This document shows, piece after piece, positions 16,403-25,304 of a stretch of DNA of 64,000 nt. The notes beneath the pieces are model-generated. The model was not told where the DNA came from and did not search any database. It saw only the letters and a program-made list of their open reading frames with translations. Within the stretch, counting starts at the first letter, position 1, and every line of letters starts with the position of its first letter. A program made the position numbers and the translations under genes. Source of the stretch: Paenibacillus sp. MZ04-78.2 (lineage in GTDB: Bacteria; Bacillota; Bacilli; Paenibacillales; NBRC-103111). The DNA is taken from positions 28,673 through 92,672 of the forward strand of contig NZ_JANAVJ010000017.1 in assembly GCF_024213375.1 (NCBI RefSeq). The letters run 5' to 3'.

Positions 16403-17392
16403 TTAGAACACGCCTTCTTCGCCGAAGCGTTTAGCCAGACGGTTCGCCCCGATAATAAGGAGCAGACCTACGAGCGATTTGAACAAACCGACCGCGGTGG
16501 CGAAGCTGTAGTCGGATTCGGTCAGTCCTTTGACGTACACATACGTGTCGAGCACGTCGCCCACCGATTTGTTGAATGGGTTGAGCATCAGGAAAATCTG
16601 TTCAAAGCCCGAATCGAGCACGCTGCCGAGCCGCAATATTAGCAAAATCACAATCGTGCCGCGAATCGCAGGCAGCGTAATATGCCAGATTTGCCGCCAG
16701 CGGTTCGCTCCGTCGATGACGGCCGCTTCGTACTGGCTCGGGTCTACGGCGGCCAACGCCGCGAGGAAGAGGATCGTGCCCCAGCCGGATTCCTTCCAGA
16801 TCACTTCGAGCACGACGAGTGGCATGAACCAGCCCGGCTCCTGAAGGAAGGCAACGGGTTCGATGCCGAACAATACGTGCAGCAGCTTGTTCACCAGGCC
16901 TTCGGACTGGAGGAACACCGTCACCATGCCGATCACGACGACCCAAGAAATGAAGTGCGGCAGGTAAACGATCGATTGAATGAGGCGCTTGAACCATTCG
17001 CGGCGCACCTCGTTGAGCATCACAGCGAGCACGATCGGGACCGGAAAGGCGAAGGCGATTTGCAGCAAGGACAAGTACAGTGTATTCCAGAGCACCCGCA
17101 AAACTTCCTTGTCCTCGAAGATGCGCTCAAAGTGCTTCAGTCCGACCCACTCGCTGTCCCAGAACCCTTGAAATGCGCTATAATCTTGAAAAGCCATCAT
17201 ATTTCCGGCCATGGGCAAGTACTTGTATACGATAAAGTACACCAGGCCCGGGAACAGCAGCAGATACAAGTAACGCTCTTTCCACATCCGGGACAACAGC
17301 AGTTGCCGACGCGAGCTGCCGGACACGGACTCCGCTGCAATACGGGAAGGGTTCGGATCGGGCGATGAATTGGCTGTGAATTCCGTTTCCAT
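16403..17392 (-). CDS. Sugar ABC transporter permease (LplB type)
   Basis: 329 residues. A charged N-terminal tail (about 30 residues) precedes six membrane spans; the EAA motif YEAAVIDGANRWRQIWHI is near residue 240 and FNKSVGDVLDTYVYVKGL follows, as in LplB-type permeases. AAAGGAG lies seven bases before the ATG. It is the first gene of the operon permease-permease-lipoprotein-Gfo/Idh and is divergent from the AraC regulator at 17652, which probably controls it. Confidence 0.92.
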   Translation of the reverse strand: METEFTANSSPDPNPSRIAAESVSGSSRRQLLLSRMWKERYLYLLLFPGLVYFIVYKYLPMAGNMMAFQDYSAFQGFWDSEWVGLKHFERIFEDKEVLRVLWNTLYLSLLQIAFAFPVPIVLAVMLNEVRREWFKRLIQSIVYLPHFISWVVVIGMVTVFLQSEGLVNKLLHVLFGIEPVAFLQEPGWFMPLVVLEVIWKESGWGTILFLAALAAVDPSQYEAAVIDGANRWRQIWHITLPAIRGTIVILLILRLGSVLDSGFEQIFLMLNPFNKSVGDVLDTYVYVKGLTESDYSFATAVGLFKSLVGLLLIIGANRLAKRFGEEGVF

Positions 17393-17532
17393 AAGAAAAC
17401 TCCTTTCTCGGTTTCATTGGGACTAGCGGCAGGTTCGCACCCATTATCTTGGAACCGCTTCCAGTCTATTTGAGACTTAAGGGCCGCCCCCATCCCGGGG
17501 CTGTAATGTTATAATATAGTGAGACATCGTCG

Positions 17533-17572
17533 CCGAAAACCGTCGCTATTGCCGTTTTATCACGGTTTTCGG
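17533..17572. promoter_or_regulatory. 11-bp inverted repeat in the divergent AraC/transporter promoter region
   Basis: CCGAAAACCGT (17533-17543) and ACGGTTTTCGG (17562-17572) are perfect inverse copies with 18 bases between them. They lie in the 260-base region between the transporter operon and the AraC gene. They could be an operator or a transcript hairpin; the AraC protein is the obvious candidate to bind here. Confidence 0.55.
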
Positions 17573-17651
17573 GATTTCCGTAAATCCGTGAAGCATTCGA
17601 AAAACAGACCTATTTGCATCTGAACCGCCGCACGAAGGGAGTAAACCGCCT

Positions 17652-19883
17652 TTGCCAAGCATCCTCCGCATCAAAATGAAAGCGCGTTCCGTCTTTTTTA
17701 AGCTGCTGCTCAGCTTTCTCGGGGTGATCGTTCTTTTGGTCATCTTCGAGCTCTTGACCTATGGAGTTTTCCGGCAAAGCCTCCGCGATGAAATCATCAA
17801 ATACAATACGGTCAACCTGACAAATACGACGAACGATTACGAGAAGCATTTCGAGCTGCTGGAGAAAACGATGCTCAATTTGTACCTGAACCCGCGGCTG
17901 CAGGAGCTGAATAGCAAGCCGTATCTCGATTACGTGGCGGCCAACAAGGTGACGGACTATCTCAGCAATACCGTATCGAATCAGGCGCTGTACTTGAACA
18001 ATTTGTTCATCTATGACGTCAAGCATTCGCTGATGCTGGAGAAATCGCGAGGCGCGAGCCCCGAATCCATGTTCACCGAATATTATGTCAATCCCGTTTA
18101 CACCTACACGTTCTGGAAAAAGCAATTCGAGGAGGGCGGCCCGATGACGATCTATCCGGCCGCTTCCTACCTGCGGAACGACTCGCCGGGCGATACAACC
18201 GGTCCGGTCTGGCCTATGCTGGTCAAAAGCCGGTTTTATCCGGATTTCATGATGCTGGCTTTTGTCGATGCCGACCGTATGTTTCAAGCGTTCCACCGCT
18301 CGGTCAACGACAACTTTTACGTCTTGGACGCCAGCGGCCGTCTGCTGTTCGCTTCGGGCTCCGGAGCCGATAAGCCCCTGCCTGCTCTGCCTCCGGGACA
18401 AGATTGGGTGAAGACGGATAACCAGTACTTCTTCTACACCACCGGACCGAAAACCGGATTCACCTATGTGAATCTCGTGCCGGACGGCCATATTTCGTCC
18501 CAATTGATCAAGCTGAATCTGACCTTCGTCGCCGTCCTGCTCGTCGCCATCGCCGCAAGCGTCACGGTGTCCGTCTTGTTCACCGTCCGGTTCAACAACC
18601 CGGTTCAACGCATCGTCGATTCGATCAAAAGCTTGAACGAGCAGGACACCGTGCCCCGGCACGACAACGAATTCGAGCTCATTCGCGGCAATATCGGCTT
18701 TTTGCTCCAGCAGCGGCATTTGCGGCATCAGGATCTGGAGGAGAAGCATGCGCTGCTGCGCTATCACAGCTATATGAACAAGCTGAAAAAAATCCGCGGG
18801 CTGCCGGTCGCCAGTGCGGAGCAGCTAAGCGAACAGAAGCCGTTCCGGGTCGTTCTGTTCCATCTCTCGTTCAATCACCCGTTTCACACGGAAATTCAAG
18901 CGGAAGAGGAACGCGCCGCGTCATACATTCGCGAATACATTAACCATGTCGTCACGAAAGAGCTGGAAGGGTCGCTCACGTTCCAAATCGAGCGAAATCA
19001 GATTTTATCGATCGTCCATCCGGCGCCGGGAGAGGAAGACCGCCTGCGCATGACGCTGGACGGCATCGTCGGCGTGCTGAGCACGGACAAAGCCTACTGC
19101 TTCCTCACCATTGCCGTCAGTCCGCTGCATGTGCATACCGCAAGCCTGACCGACGCCTACGAAGAGGCGCTGGGGATGATCCGTCACCGGCCGTTCGACG
19201 ACGAAACGGTCGTGCTTGAAGCGCACAACGTCCCGAAGGAGCCGTTCGTCGTGCCCGATGCGCTGATGCAGGAGATTAAAGCGAATTTGCAGGCGGGGAA
19301 CTCCGCGAATGTTCTGCAGGCGCTGCGGCGACTCATGGCGCAGATGGAGAAAAGAAAGGCCGATGCGCTCGCCTTCCACGAGTTTGCCCGCGAAATCACG
19401 CATAAAACGACCCGATTGCTGCATGGCATGGGGCTGGACAGCGGAACATTAACGGACTTGGAGCCGGAGCTGCTTCATACCGTCTCCAAGCTGGAACGTT
19501 ATTTCGAAGCGATGATTGGCGAAGCCTGTCGGCGCATCAACAATAAAAAAGAATCGGCCGACCCGATTATTACCGGTGCGACCGTTTATGTGACGGAGCG
19601 ATATACGGAGGATATTACGCTGGACCTTGTCGCCTCTTGGCTCAACATTACGGGGGGCTACTTGTCCACTTATTTTAAAGAAAAAACGGGCATCAACTTC
19701 CTCGATTTCGTGAACGACGTGCGCATCGGCAAAGCGAAGGAGCTGCTGCGGCAGACCGATCTGCGCATTCAGGATATCGCCGGGCGGGTAGGCTATCAGA
19801 ACATGAACTCGTTCAACCGGATGTTCAAGAAGATTACCGGTGTTACGCCGAGCGAGTACCGGCGGTCGGGGACGCAGGTGTAA
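17652..19883 (+). CDS. Membrane-bound AraC-family regulator with extracellular sensor domain
   Basis: 743 residues. A first membrane span (about 17-38) and a second (about 290-312) enclose an extracellular Cache-like sensor. After a HAMP-like linker comes an uncharacterised middle section, and residues about 640-743 form the AraC double helix-turn-helix (DLVASWLNITGGYLSTYFKEKTG; ELLRQTDLRIQDIAGRVGY). These one-component membrane regulators in Paenibacillus sense extracellular sugars or the binding protein and activate the adjacent ABC transporter. TTG 17652 follows AAGGGAG by about 10 bases; ATG 17676 is an alternative. The gene is divergent from the sugar transporter operon. Confidence 0.9.
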   Translation: MPSILRIKMKARSVFFKLLLSFLGVIVLLVIFELLTYGVFRQSLRDEIIKYNTVNLTNTTNDYEKHFELLEKTMLNLYLNPRLQELNSKPYLDYVAANKVTDYLSNTVSNQALYLNNLFIYDVKHSLMLEKSRGASPESMFTEYYVNPVYTYTFWKKQFEEGGPMTIYPAASYLRNDSPGDTTGPVWPMLVKSRFYPDFMMLAFVDADRMFQAFHRSVNDNFYVLDASGRLLFASGSGADKPLPALPPGQDWVKTDNQYFFYTTGPKTGFTYVNLVPDGHISSQLIKLNLTFVAVLLVAIAASVTVSVLFTVRFNNPVQRIVDSIKSLNEQDTVPRHDNEFELIRGNIGFLLQQRHLRHQDLEEKHALLRYHSYMNKLKKIRGLPVASAEQLSEQKPFRVVLFHLSFNHPFHTEIQAEEERAASYIREYINHVVTKELEGSLTFQIERNQILSIVHPAPGEEDRLRMTLDGIVGVLSTDKAYCFLTIAVSPLHVHTASLTDAYEEALGMIRHRPFDDETVVLEAHNVPKEPFVVPDALMQEIKANLQAGNSANVLQALRRLMAQMEKRKADALAFHEFAREITHKTTRLLHGMGLDSGTLTDLEPELLHTVSKLERYFEAMIGEACRRINNKKESADPIITGATVYVTERYTEDITLDLVASWLNITGGYLSTYFKEKTGINFLDFVNDVRIGKAKELLRQTDLRIQDIAGRVGYQNMNSFNRMFKKITGVTPSEYRRSGTQV

Positions 19884-19940
19884 GCGAGCCGGGGGTCCAA
19901 TTTTTCCATCGCGCCGTGAAATCTGCATCGAATCAACATA

Positions 19941-19962
19941 AAAGAGCCGTTTTATCGGCTCT
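19941..19962. terminator. Short terminator-like hairpin between convergent genes
   Basis: AAAGAGCCG (19941-19949) pairs with CGGCTCTT (19955-19962) around a short TTTTAT loop. On the minus strand TTTATG follows. It lies between the AraC gene and the SDR remnant. Confidence 0.5.
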
Positions 19963-19978
19963 TGAACACAATTGTTTA

Positions 19979-20440
19979 TTACCACTCTACTTGCCTAAAA
20001 TCCTTTAAAAATACACCGGTCAATGGTCTTTCTACGTCTTTTCCTTCATATATTGGATCGCAGATTCTAGCGGCAGCATCATCAAAATCCAAGGGTAACT
20101 GAATCTTCCGATCATTTTTCACCTGATCCGGGAACTGGTTTGAGACCCAACCGGGATCTACACTGGTAATGAAAATTCGATGTTTCTTATACTCTTTGGA
20201 CATGGTCAGGGTCATCATGTTGAGGGAAGCTTTTGCCATGTTGGTGTGGACGTGGTAACCGCCCTTTCTTTTCATATTAAATCTGCCTTCTGATGCGGAT
20301 ACATTTACGATAAAACGATTCCGGTGCGGACTTCTTAACATCGCATCTTTCAACTTTGTATTTATCAAAAACGGAGCAGTGACGTTGATTAGCTGTACTT
20401 CGAGCATTTCAACATTTTCCGCCGCAGCGCCATAAAAAGC
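19979..20440 (-). pseudogene. Short-chain dehydrogenase, 5'-truncated remnant
   Basis: From about 20440 leftwards the frame reads as the C-terminal two thirds of an SDR: EVQLINVTAPFLINTKL, then NRFIVNVSASEG (catalytic serine strand), GGYHVHTNMAKASLNMMTLT (atypical Tyr/Lys region with TNMAK) and ITSVDPGWVSNQFP. The N-terminal Rossmann motif TGxxxGxG is missing. The open frame continues rightwards to 20593 only through a perfect hairpin and the 3' end of the neighbouring Gfo/Idh gene, which is not SDR sequence. It is probably a decayed fragment; an internal start at ATG 20407 would give a product without the cofactor-binding half. Confidence 0.72.
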
Positions 20441-20486
20441 AGCCAGAGCCGACAGAACTTGTAGAAAAGTTCTGTCGGCTCTGGCT
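20441..20486 (-). terminator. Perfect 20-bp hairpin terminator after the Gfo/Idh operon
   Basis: AGCCAGAGCCGACAGAACTT (20441-20460) is the exact inverse of 20467-20486, with a 6-base loop. On the minus strand GCTTTTTAT follows. It stands about 50 bases after the last gene of the LacI-controlled operon and separates it from the SDR remnant. Confidence 0.8.
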
Positions 20487-20537
20487 TTAGTTTGTGCAGC
20501 TGCATTTTTTCTTATTGAAGTCCCCGAAACAAGAAGT

Positions 20538-21641
20538 TTAACGATCCAATCCGTTCCTCGGCTGATCGAGTGCAAGCGGCTCCGTTCTGTCACACGAACT
20601 TTGCAGTTCGTAGTGCCTTCCTTCGTCAGAAGAAATATAAAATCCGTTTATCGCCTCAAGCACATGGTAGGCGAGTTGACCGTTTGCGCGGTGCCTTCTC
20701 CCGTTCCGGATCGCATAGGCCATATCCATGGCTCCCAAGCCGCGGCTATTCGCCGTAAACCCATGTGTCAACGGAACTTCCGTAAACTCGGTCTGATCGT
20801 GGCGCTTTACAAGTACGGGGCCATCGAACGTGTTGGGATCAGGCACAATCATTGACCCTGTCGTCCCGTGAACTTCAATGGAAGGCGTCTTCGTTCCCCA
20901 AACATCAAAGCTCGTAACAATTGTGCCGACCGCCCCGTTGCGGAATTCGATCAACCCAGCGATATGGGTCGGCGTGGTAACCGGAAACTTGCGGCCGTAG
21001 CCCCCCTCGGTCATCACCGAACGTTCTGCGAACGTCGTACGTGTAAGTCCCGACACTTTCTTGATCGGCCCGATCAGATGAACTAGAGCCGTCAAATAAT
21101 ACGGACCCATATCAAACATCGGTCCCGCGCCCTTCTGATACAAAAATTCCGGATTCGGATGAAAACTTTCGGGACCGTGGTACATCAAAAAGGCAGTCGC
21201 TGCAATCGGTTCGCCGATCCAGCCGTCCTCAATCAGCTTGCGGCTTGATTGCAGTCCGCCTCCCAGGAAAGTGTCCGGAGCCGAGCCCACAAGCAGCCCC
21301 TTCTCCTGGGCCAAGGAGAGAATCTTTTTCCCATCCTCCAATTCGATCGCCAGTGGCTTTTCCCCGTACACATGTTTTCCAGCTGCCAATGCACGCAGAT
21401 GGAGCTGTGCATGGGTAGTTGGAGTGGTTAAGATAATGACCATCTCAATCTCAGGATCGTCCAGTAATTCGTCTACCGAATAGACCTTGGGAATTTGGTA
21501 CCTTTCTGCCTGAGCTTTTGCTCTATCTGCATCTAAATCCGCGCAAGCGACAATATCGAGGATGTCAAATTTCTGTTTCGCCTCGAAATAAATCGAACTG
21601 ATGTTGCCGCAACCGATAATGCCTGCTTTTACTTTATTCAT
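20538..21641 (-). CDS. Gfo/Idh/MocA-family oxidoreductase
   Basis: 367 residues. NAD(P)-binding motif GIIGCGNISSIYF (about 7-19), then VIILTTPTTHAQLHLRAL and the catalytic-lysine motif VYGEKPLAIE (about 94-103). The C-terminal domain has GPMFDMGPYYLTALVHLIGP, in which Asp and Tyr take the place of the usual D-x-x-x-H. The start at 21641 has AGGAAGGG about ten bases upstream; the open frame extends to 21671 into the previous gene. It is the fourth and last gene of the LacI-regulated operon. Paired Gfo/Idh enzymes with an isomerase suggest stepwise oxidation and epimerisation of a sugar or inositol, possibly through a 3-keto intermediate (inference). Confidence 0.9.
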   Translation of the reverse strand: MNKVKAGIIGCGNISSIYFEAKQKFDILDIVACADLDADRAKAQAERYQIPKVYSVDELLDDPEIEMVIILTTPTTHAQLHLRALAAGKHVYGEKPLAIELEDGKKILSLAQEKGLLVGSAPDTFLGGGLQSSRKLIEDGWIGEPIAATAFLMYHGPESFHPNPEFLYQKGAGPMFDMGPYYLTALVHLIGPIKKVSGLTRTTFAERSVMTEGGYGRKFPVTTPTHIAGLIEFRNGAVGTIVTSFDVWGTKTPSIEVHGTTGSMIVPDPNTFDGPVLVKRHDQTEFTEVPLTHGFTANSRGLGAMDMAYAIRNGRRHRANGQLAYHVLEAINGFYISSDEGRHYELQSSCDRTEPLALDQPRNGLDR

Positions 21642-21667
21642 GGCATCGTTTCCCTTCCTGTCGAAAA

Positions 21668-22765
21668 TCAAGAAAGCTCGACGGCTTTGCCTGTCTTGGC
21701 CGACTCATAGACGGCTTCGAGAATCTGTGTGACCACGTATGCCTGTTCCGGCTTAACAAGCGGCTCCCTGTCATATAATACCGCTTCAATCCATTGCTTT
21801 GCTTCCAGATCGCCGGCGTTTATCGACGAGCCTTCGTAGTAAGAGACCCCACCGCCATTCGAGGTGTTCGTCTCAATCATTTGGCCGTACTTCGTCGAGT
21901 TAAACGTTACATAACCTTTGCCTTCCCAGGCCTCACCGAGCATCTCTGCCCCGGCTTCGGTTCCGCACAGCGTTACTTGCGCCTCCTTCGCATTAATCAT
22001 GTTCAGCGCCCATGATGCCTCCAAATGGATTGTCGCCCCGTTTTCCATCTTGATAAATCCGAACGCCGAATCCTCTACTCCGAATTCTTCGGTATTCCAC
22101 GGTCCGAAAATATTGCCCTCTGACTTGTCTTTCAGCTTGTGAAATACGCTGCCAACGACCAACTTCGGCTTATAGTTGTCCATCATCCACAGCGTCAAAT
22201 CGAGTGCGTGCGTCCCGATGTCGATTAAAGGACCGCCGCCCTGCTTGTCCTTGTCCATAAATACGCCCCAGGTGGGAACTCCCCGGCGACGGATGGCGTG
22301 TGCTTTCGCGACGTATACTTCACCAAGATCGCCGTTCTTGCACGCTTCATGAAGTGTAAGGGAATCGTTGCGGAAACGGTTCTGATAACCGATTGTCAGC
22401 TTCTTTCCCGTCCGTTCAGCAGCTTCAAGCATCTTCTTCGCTTCAGCCGAATTGATCGCCATCGGCTTTTCGCACATGACGTGCTTGCCTGCTTCCAACG
22501 AAGCCACTGTTATTTCCGAGTGCGAGTTGTTTGGCGTCAGTACATGGATGATATCAATAGAGCCGTCCTCTAATAGTTCACGGTAATCCGTATATACCTT
22601 AGCATCCTCCGATCCGTACTGCGCGGCCGCCTTGACCGCTCTCTCCTCAACGATGTCGCAGAATGCGGTCATTACCGCCATATCTTTCAGTTTATATAAC
22701 GAAGGCAAATGCTTGCCGTTCGCGATGCCTCCGCAGCCGATGATTCCGATTTTTAATAGTGCCAT
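21668..22765 (-). CDS. Gfo/Idh/MocA-family oxidoreductase
   Basis: 365 residues. Rossmann motif GIIGCGGIANGKHLP (about 7-21), IIHVLTPNNSHSEI, and HVMCEKPMAIN with the conserved EKP lysine (about 95-105). The C-terminal domain carries GGGPLIDIGTHALDLTLWMM with the catalytic D-x-x-x-H pair (Asp and His intact, unlike the neighbouring paralogue). AAAGGAGG stands ten bases before ATG 22765; TTG 22771 is an alternative. It is the third gene of the operon, with 24 bases to the isomerase upstream and 26 to the second oxidoreductase downstream. Confidence 0.92.
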   Translation of the reverse strand: MALLKIGIIGCGGIANGKHLPSLYKLKDMAVMTAFCDIVEERAVKAAAQYGSEDAKVYTDYRELLEDGSIDIIHVLTPNNSHSEITVASLEAGKHVMCEKPMAINSAEAKKMLEAAERTGKKLTIGYQNRFRNDSLTLHEACKNGDLGEVYVAKAHAIRRRGVPTWGVFMDKDKQGGGPLIDIGTHALDLTLWMMDNYKPKLVVGSVFHKLKDKSEGNIFGPWNTEEFGVEDSAFGFIKMENGATIHLEASWALNMINAKEAQVTLCGTEAGAEMLGEAWEGKGYVTFNSTKYGQMIETNTSNGGGVSYYEGSSINAGDLEAKQWIEAVLYDREPLVKPEQAYVVTQILEAVYESAKTGKAVELS

Positions 22766-22789
22766 TTTCAATAGGCCTCCTTTAATAGA

Positions 22790-23638
22790 TTAAGATTGCA
22801 TAAGCAGCTTTTGGATATTATCGAAGCTCTCTTTTACGCTAACCAGCTCGTCTTTCACTGTGACGTCCTGTTCAACGATGATGTATTTGACCGAACCCAA
22901 TTCCTGGGCTTTACGTAGAATCGAAGGAATATCCATGATACCTGTTCCGATTTCTACAAAGTCTTCCTTGTTGAACGCGGAAAACACCTTGTCCGCGTCC
23001 AACTCGCCGGACACCTTCTCCAGCAAGTTGACCGGATGGGCAGTGGCACTTAAATCTTTTTGATGCAGTAACCCGCAGCGGTTGCCCAGTTTCTCCATAT
23101 AAGCTACTGGATCGACGCCTCCACGCTGCGCCCAAAACGTATCGAGCTCGAAACTTACGTATTCGGGGTCCGTATTTTCCAACAGCGTATCCATTATTGA
23201 CTGTCCTTCGAAACGCTGAAATTCATGATAATGATTGTGGAAGTAGAGCTGGATGCCGGAATCCTTGCACTTCTTACCAGAAGTGTTCAACCATTTTGCT
23301 AGTTCGATTGCATCCTGCCTGCTTTTAAAAAAGTAAATCGGTATGACAACGCCCTCGCTGCCCAGTTCGACGTTGTAGCGGATAACCTCGTTCCAATCAA
23401 GGTTGGGATGATGTGCAACATGGCTGGTGACAACTCTCAGCCCCATCGTGTCCATGCTTTTTTTCAAGTCCTTCGCCGTGTACTCCACTTCGAAGCGCCC
23501 ATCGCTTGACGTGTTGTGGAAAGCAAATTCAACGTTCTTGTACCCGATTTGGGCAACCTTTTCCAATGTTCCCAAGTGATCTTTGGCCAAAGCTTCTCTT
23601 ACTGAGAACAATTGCAGACCTACCGGAATGTTAATCAT
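22790..23638 (-). CDS. Sugar phosphate isomerase/epimerase (AP endonuclease-2/IolE-like TIM barrel)
   Basis: 282 residues with the xylose-isomerase-like TIM barrel of the IolE/YcjR type: VGLQLFSVREALAKD at the N-terminus, YKNVEFAF, then FHNHYHEFQRF (metal His), YVSFELDTFWAQRGG (metal Glu/Asp) and the late IVEQDVT glutamate. Such enzymes isomerise or epimerise keto sugars and inositols. AAAGGAGAG precedes the ATG. It lies between the symporter and the two oxidoreductases, consistent with a short catabolic route for one imported sugar. Confidence 0.9.
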   Translation of the reverse strand: MINIPVGLQLFSVREALAKDHLGTLEKVAQIGYKNVEFAFHNTSSDGRFEVEYTAKDLKKSMDTMGLRVVTSHVAHHPNLDWNEVIRYNVELGSEGVVIPIYFFKSRQDAIELAKWLNTSGKKCKDSGIQLYFHNHYHEFQRFEGQSIMDTLLENTDPEYVSFELDTFWAQRGGVDPVAYMEKLGNRCGLLHQKDLSATAHPVNLLEKVSGELDADKVFSAFNKEDFVEIGTGIMDIPSILRKAQELGSVKYIIVEQDVTVKDELVSVKESFDNIQKLLMQS

Positions 23639-23665
23639 CTAAATATTCTCTCCTTTTTTTGGATA

Positions 23666-25003
23666 TTAAACGTACGTTTTGTTATTCAGTTCGCGCATAA
23701 TGGAAGGATGCTGCTTGTCCAGCTTATACATGACCAGGAATACAATTTGAAGGGCTGTAAACGCGATCGGGCCAACATACATGAGTGTCCGGATCATCGA
23801 GACCGCACTGTCTGTCAGATGATTAGGGTCGTAATTCACCCACCCCAGCGCATAAGCCACGAACGAAGCGCCGACTGCGCTGCCGAACTTGGTCGCGAAA
23901 CTGTAAGCTGAATACAGCGTTCCTTCCGTTCGCTGCCCGAACTTCCATTCGTGGTAATCGGCGGTGTCGGCCAGCATAGCAAAATTGGCCGGCGTGTGTA
24001 TTCCAATAAGCGTGTTGGCAATGAAGAATAATAAAAGGTACAGCACCGGTGAACCGTTCTCGAGAAAAATCATCATAACGAACAGAATTATTGAAGCCGA
24101 CAAGACCAGAATGCTCCCGTTACGCTTGCCAAGTGGTTTCAGAATAAACGGCGCGACTGCCCCCCCGACGAAAGTCGCGACATTTGCCAACGTCAAATAC
24201 AGTGGGACCATGTAAGGCTGCTCCAGTACATATGTGACAAAGTAAACCAAAACACCGAACATGGTGCCCAAACGCAAGAAGAGGAACAGCGAGTTTAGCG
24301 CAATCATCACCCACGGCCGATTCTTCAGCAAATTGAGCAGAGATTTTCCAACGCTTTCGTCGCTTTTAAGGCCACTATTGTCAAACCTCTCCTTGCAATT
24401 TTTAAATACGATATAGAACAGAATCATTCCGACAACAGCGTATACCGTCATCGTAATTGGGTAGCCAACTTTCTCGTCCCCGCCGCCGAATGCTTGAACC
24501 AGGGGCTGCGTGCAGGCGGATACAATGATAGCTCCGAGTGCCATACCCATCATCCGGAAGCTTCCCAACTGCGTCTTCTCATCCGAGTTCTTCGTCATCA
24601 GTGGCATCAGTGCCCCATATGGCACGTTAATTGCTGAATACAGAATACCGAGTACAAGATACGTAAGGTAAGCGTAAACAAGTTTTCCGCCCTCCGAAAT
24701 ATTCGGCGTAATGAACGTAATGACGCTCAAAACGGCAAACGGCACGGAGACGTATAGTAGGTAAGGCCTCGTTTTACCATGCTTGGTTTTCGTTTTGTCG
24801 ATCAGAACGCCTATGAACGGATCGATTATGGCATCGAGAATCCTGGTGATAAGGAATAGTGTTCCAACCACTCCTGCAGCTAGACCGTACACATTGGTAT
24901 AGAAGTACAAAAGATAACTGGTAATCATCCCCCATACGAAATTGGAGGCTAAATCACCAAGACCGTAACTGACTTTCTCTTTTAACGATAGTTTGTCGTT
25001 CAC
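23666..25003 (-). CDS. GPH-family (MelB/YicJ-type) sugar:cation symporter
   Basis: 445 residues with about 12 membrane spans. The N-terminal LKEKVSYGLGDLASNFVWG and the loop motif DAIIDPFIGVLIDKTKTKHGKTRPYLL (about 55-81) are signatures of the glycoside-pentoside-hexuronide family. It imports a sugar or glycoside with Na+ or H+. The start is GTG 25003 with a weak GGTGGAT site. It is the first gene of the operon; the leader holds at least four LacI-type operators and a promoter near 25274-25301. Confidence 0.92.
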   Translation of the reverse strand: MNDKLSLKEKVSYGLGDLASNFVWGMITSYLLYFYTNVYGLAAGVVGTLFLITRILDAIIDPFIGVLIDKTKTKHGKTRPYLLYVSVPFAVLSVITFITPNISEGGKLVYAYLTYLVLGILYSAINVPYGALMPLMTKNSDEKTQLGSFRMMGMALGAIIVSACTQPLVQAFGGGDEKVGYPITMTVYAVVGMILFYIVFKNCKERFDNSGLKSDESVGKSLLNLLKNRPWVMIALNSLFLFLRLGTMFGVLVYFVTYVLEQPYMVPLYLTLANVATFVGGAVAPFILKPLGKRNGSILVLSASIILFVMMIFLENGSPVLYLLLFFIANTLIGIHTPANFAMLADTADYHEWKFGQRTEGTLYSAYSFATKFGSAVGASFVAYALGWVNYDPNHLTDSAVSMIRTLMYVGPIAFTALQIVFLVMYKLDKQHPSIMRELNNKTYV

Positions 25004-25081
25004 GTATCCACCACTTTCAGAGATTCAATCAGTATGGTTTTTCAACTCCATTTTTAAAGTTCTTTTTCTTTTACTCAGCGA

Positions 25082-25268
25082 TGTAACGGATTACATTTTT
25101 TGAAACAATCAGTGCTTCGGTTACTTTTTATTTTTGCGTCCACATCCTAACCAATACAATGGATAACATTTTATAGTGAATCAAACATGTAATCCATTAC
25201 ATTTTATTAAAGATGTAATCCATTACATTTTCTTGCTAAAAATATAATCTAAGCTGTAATCGATTACA
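25082..25268. promoter_or_regulatory. Cluster of four (plus one weak) 14-bp LacI-type operators
   Basis: Palindromes of the form TGTAAYSSATTACA lie at 25082-25095 (TGTAACGGATTACA), 25188-25201 and 25214-25227 (both TGTAATCCATTACA) and 25255-25268 (TGTAATCGATTACA, a perfect palindrome). A weaker version lies at 25155-25168 (TACAATGGATAACA). The central CG or near-CG is typical of LacI/GalR operators. The site at 25255 overlaps the expected transcription start of the symporter operon, so binding should repress it; the others could allow looping or extra repression. Confidence 0.82.
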
Positions 25269-25273
25269 CCCAT

Positions 25274-25301
25274 ATTATAGTCATTTTTGCCGAAAAAGCA
25301 A
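25274..25301 (-). promoter_or_regulatory. Sigma-A promoter of the symporter operon
   Basis: On the minus strand TTGCTT (25296-25301), 16 bases, then TATAAT (25274-25279). The start of transcription would fall within the operator at 25255-25268. It lies directly after the end of the lacI-type gene. Confidence 0.7.
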
Positions 25302-25304
25302 CTT

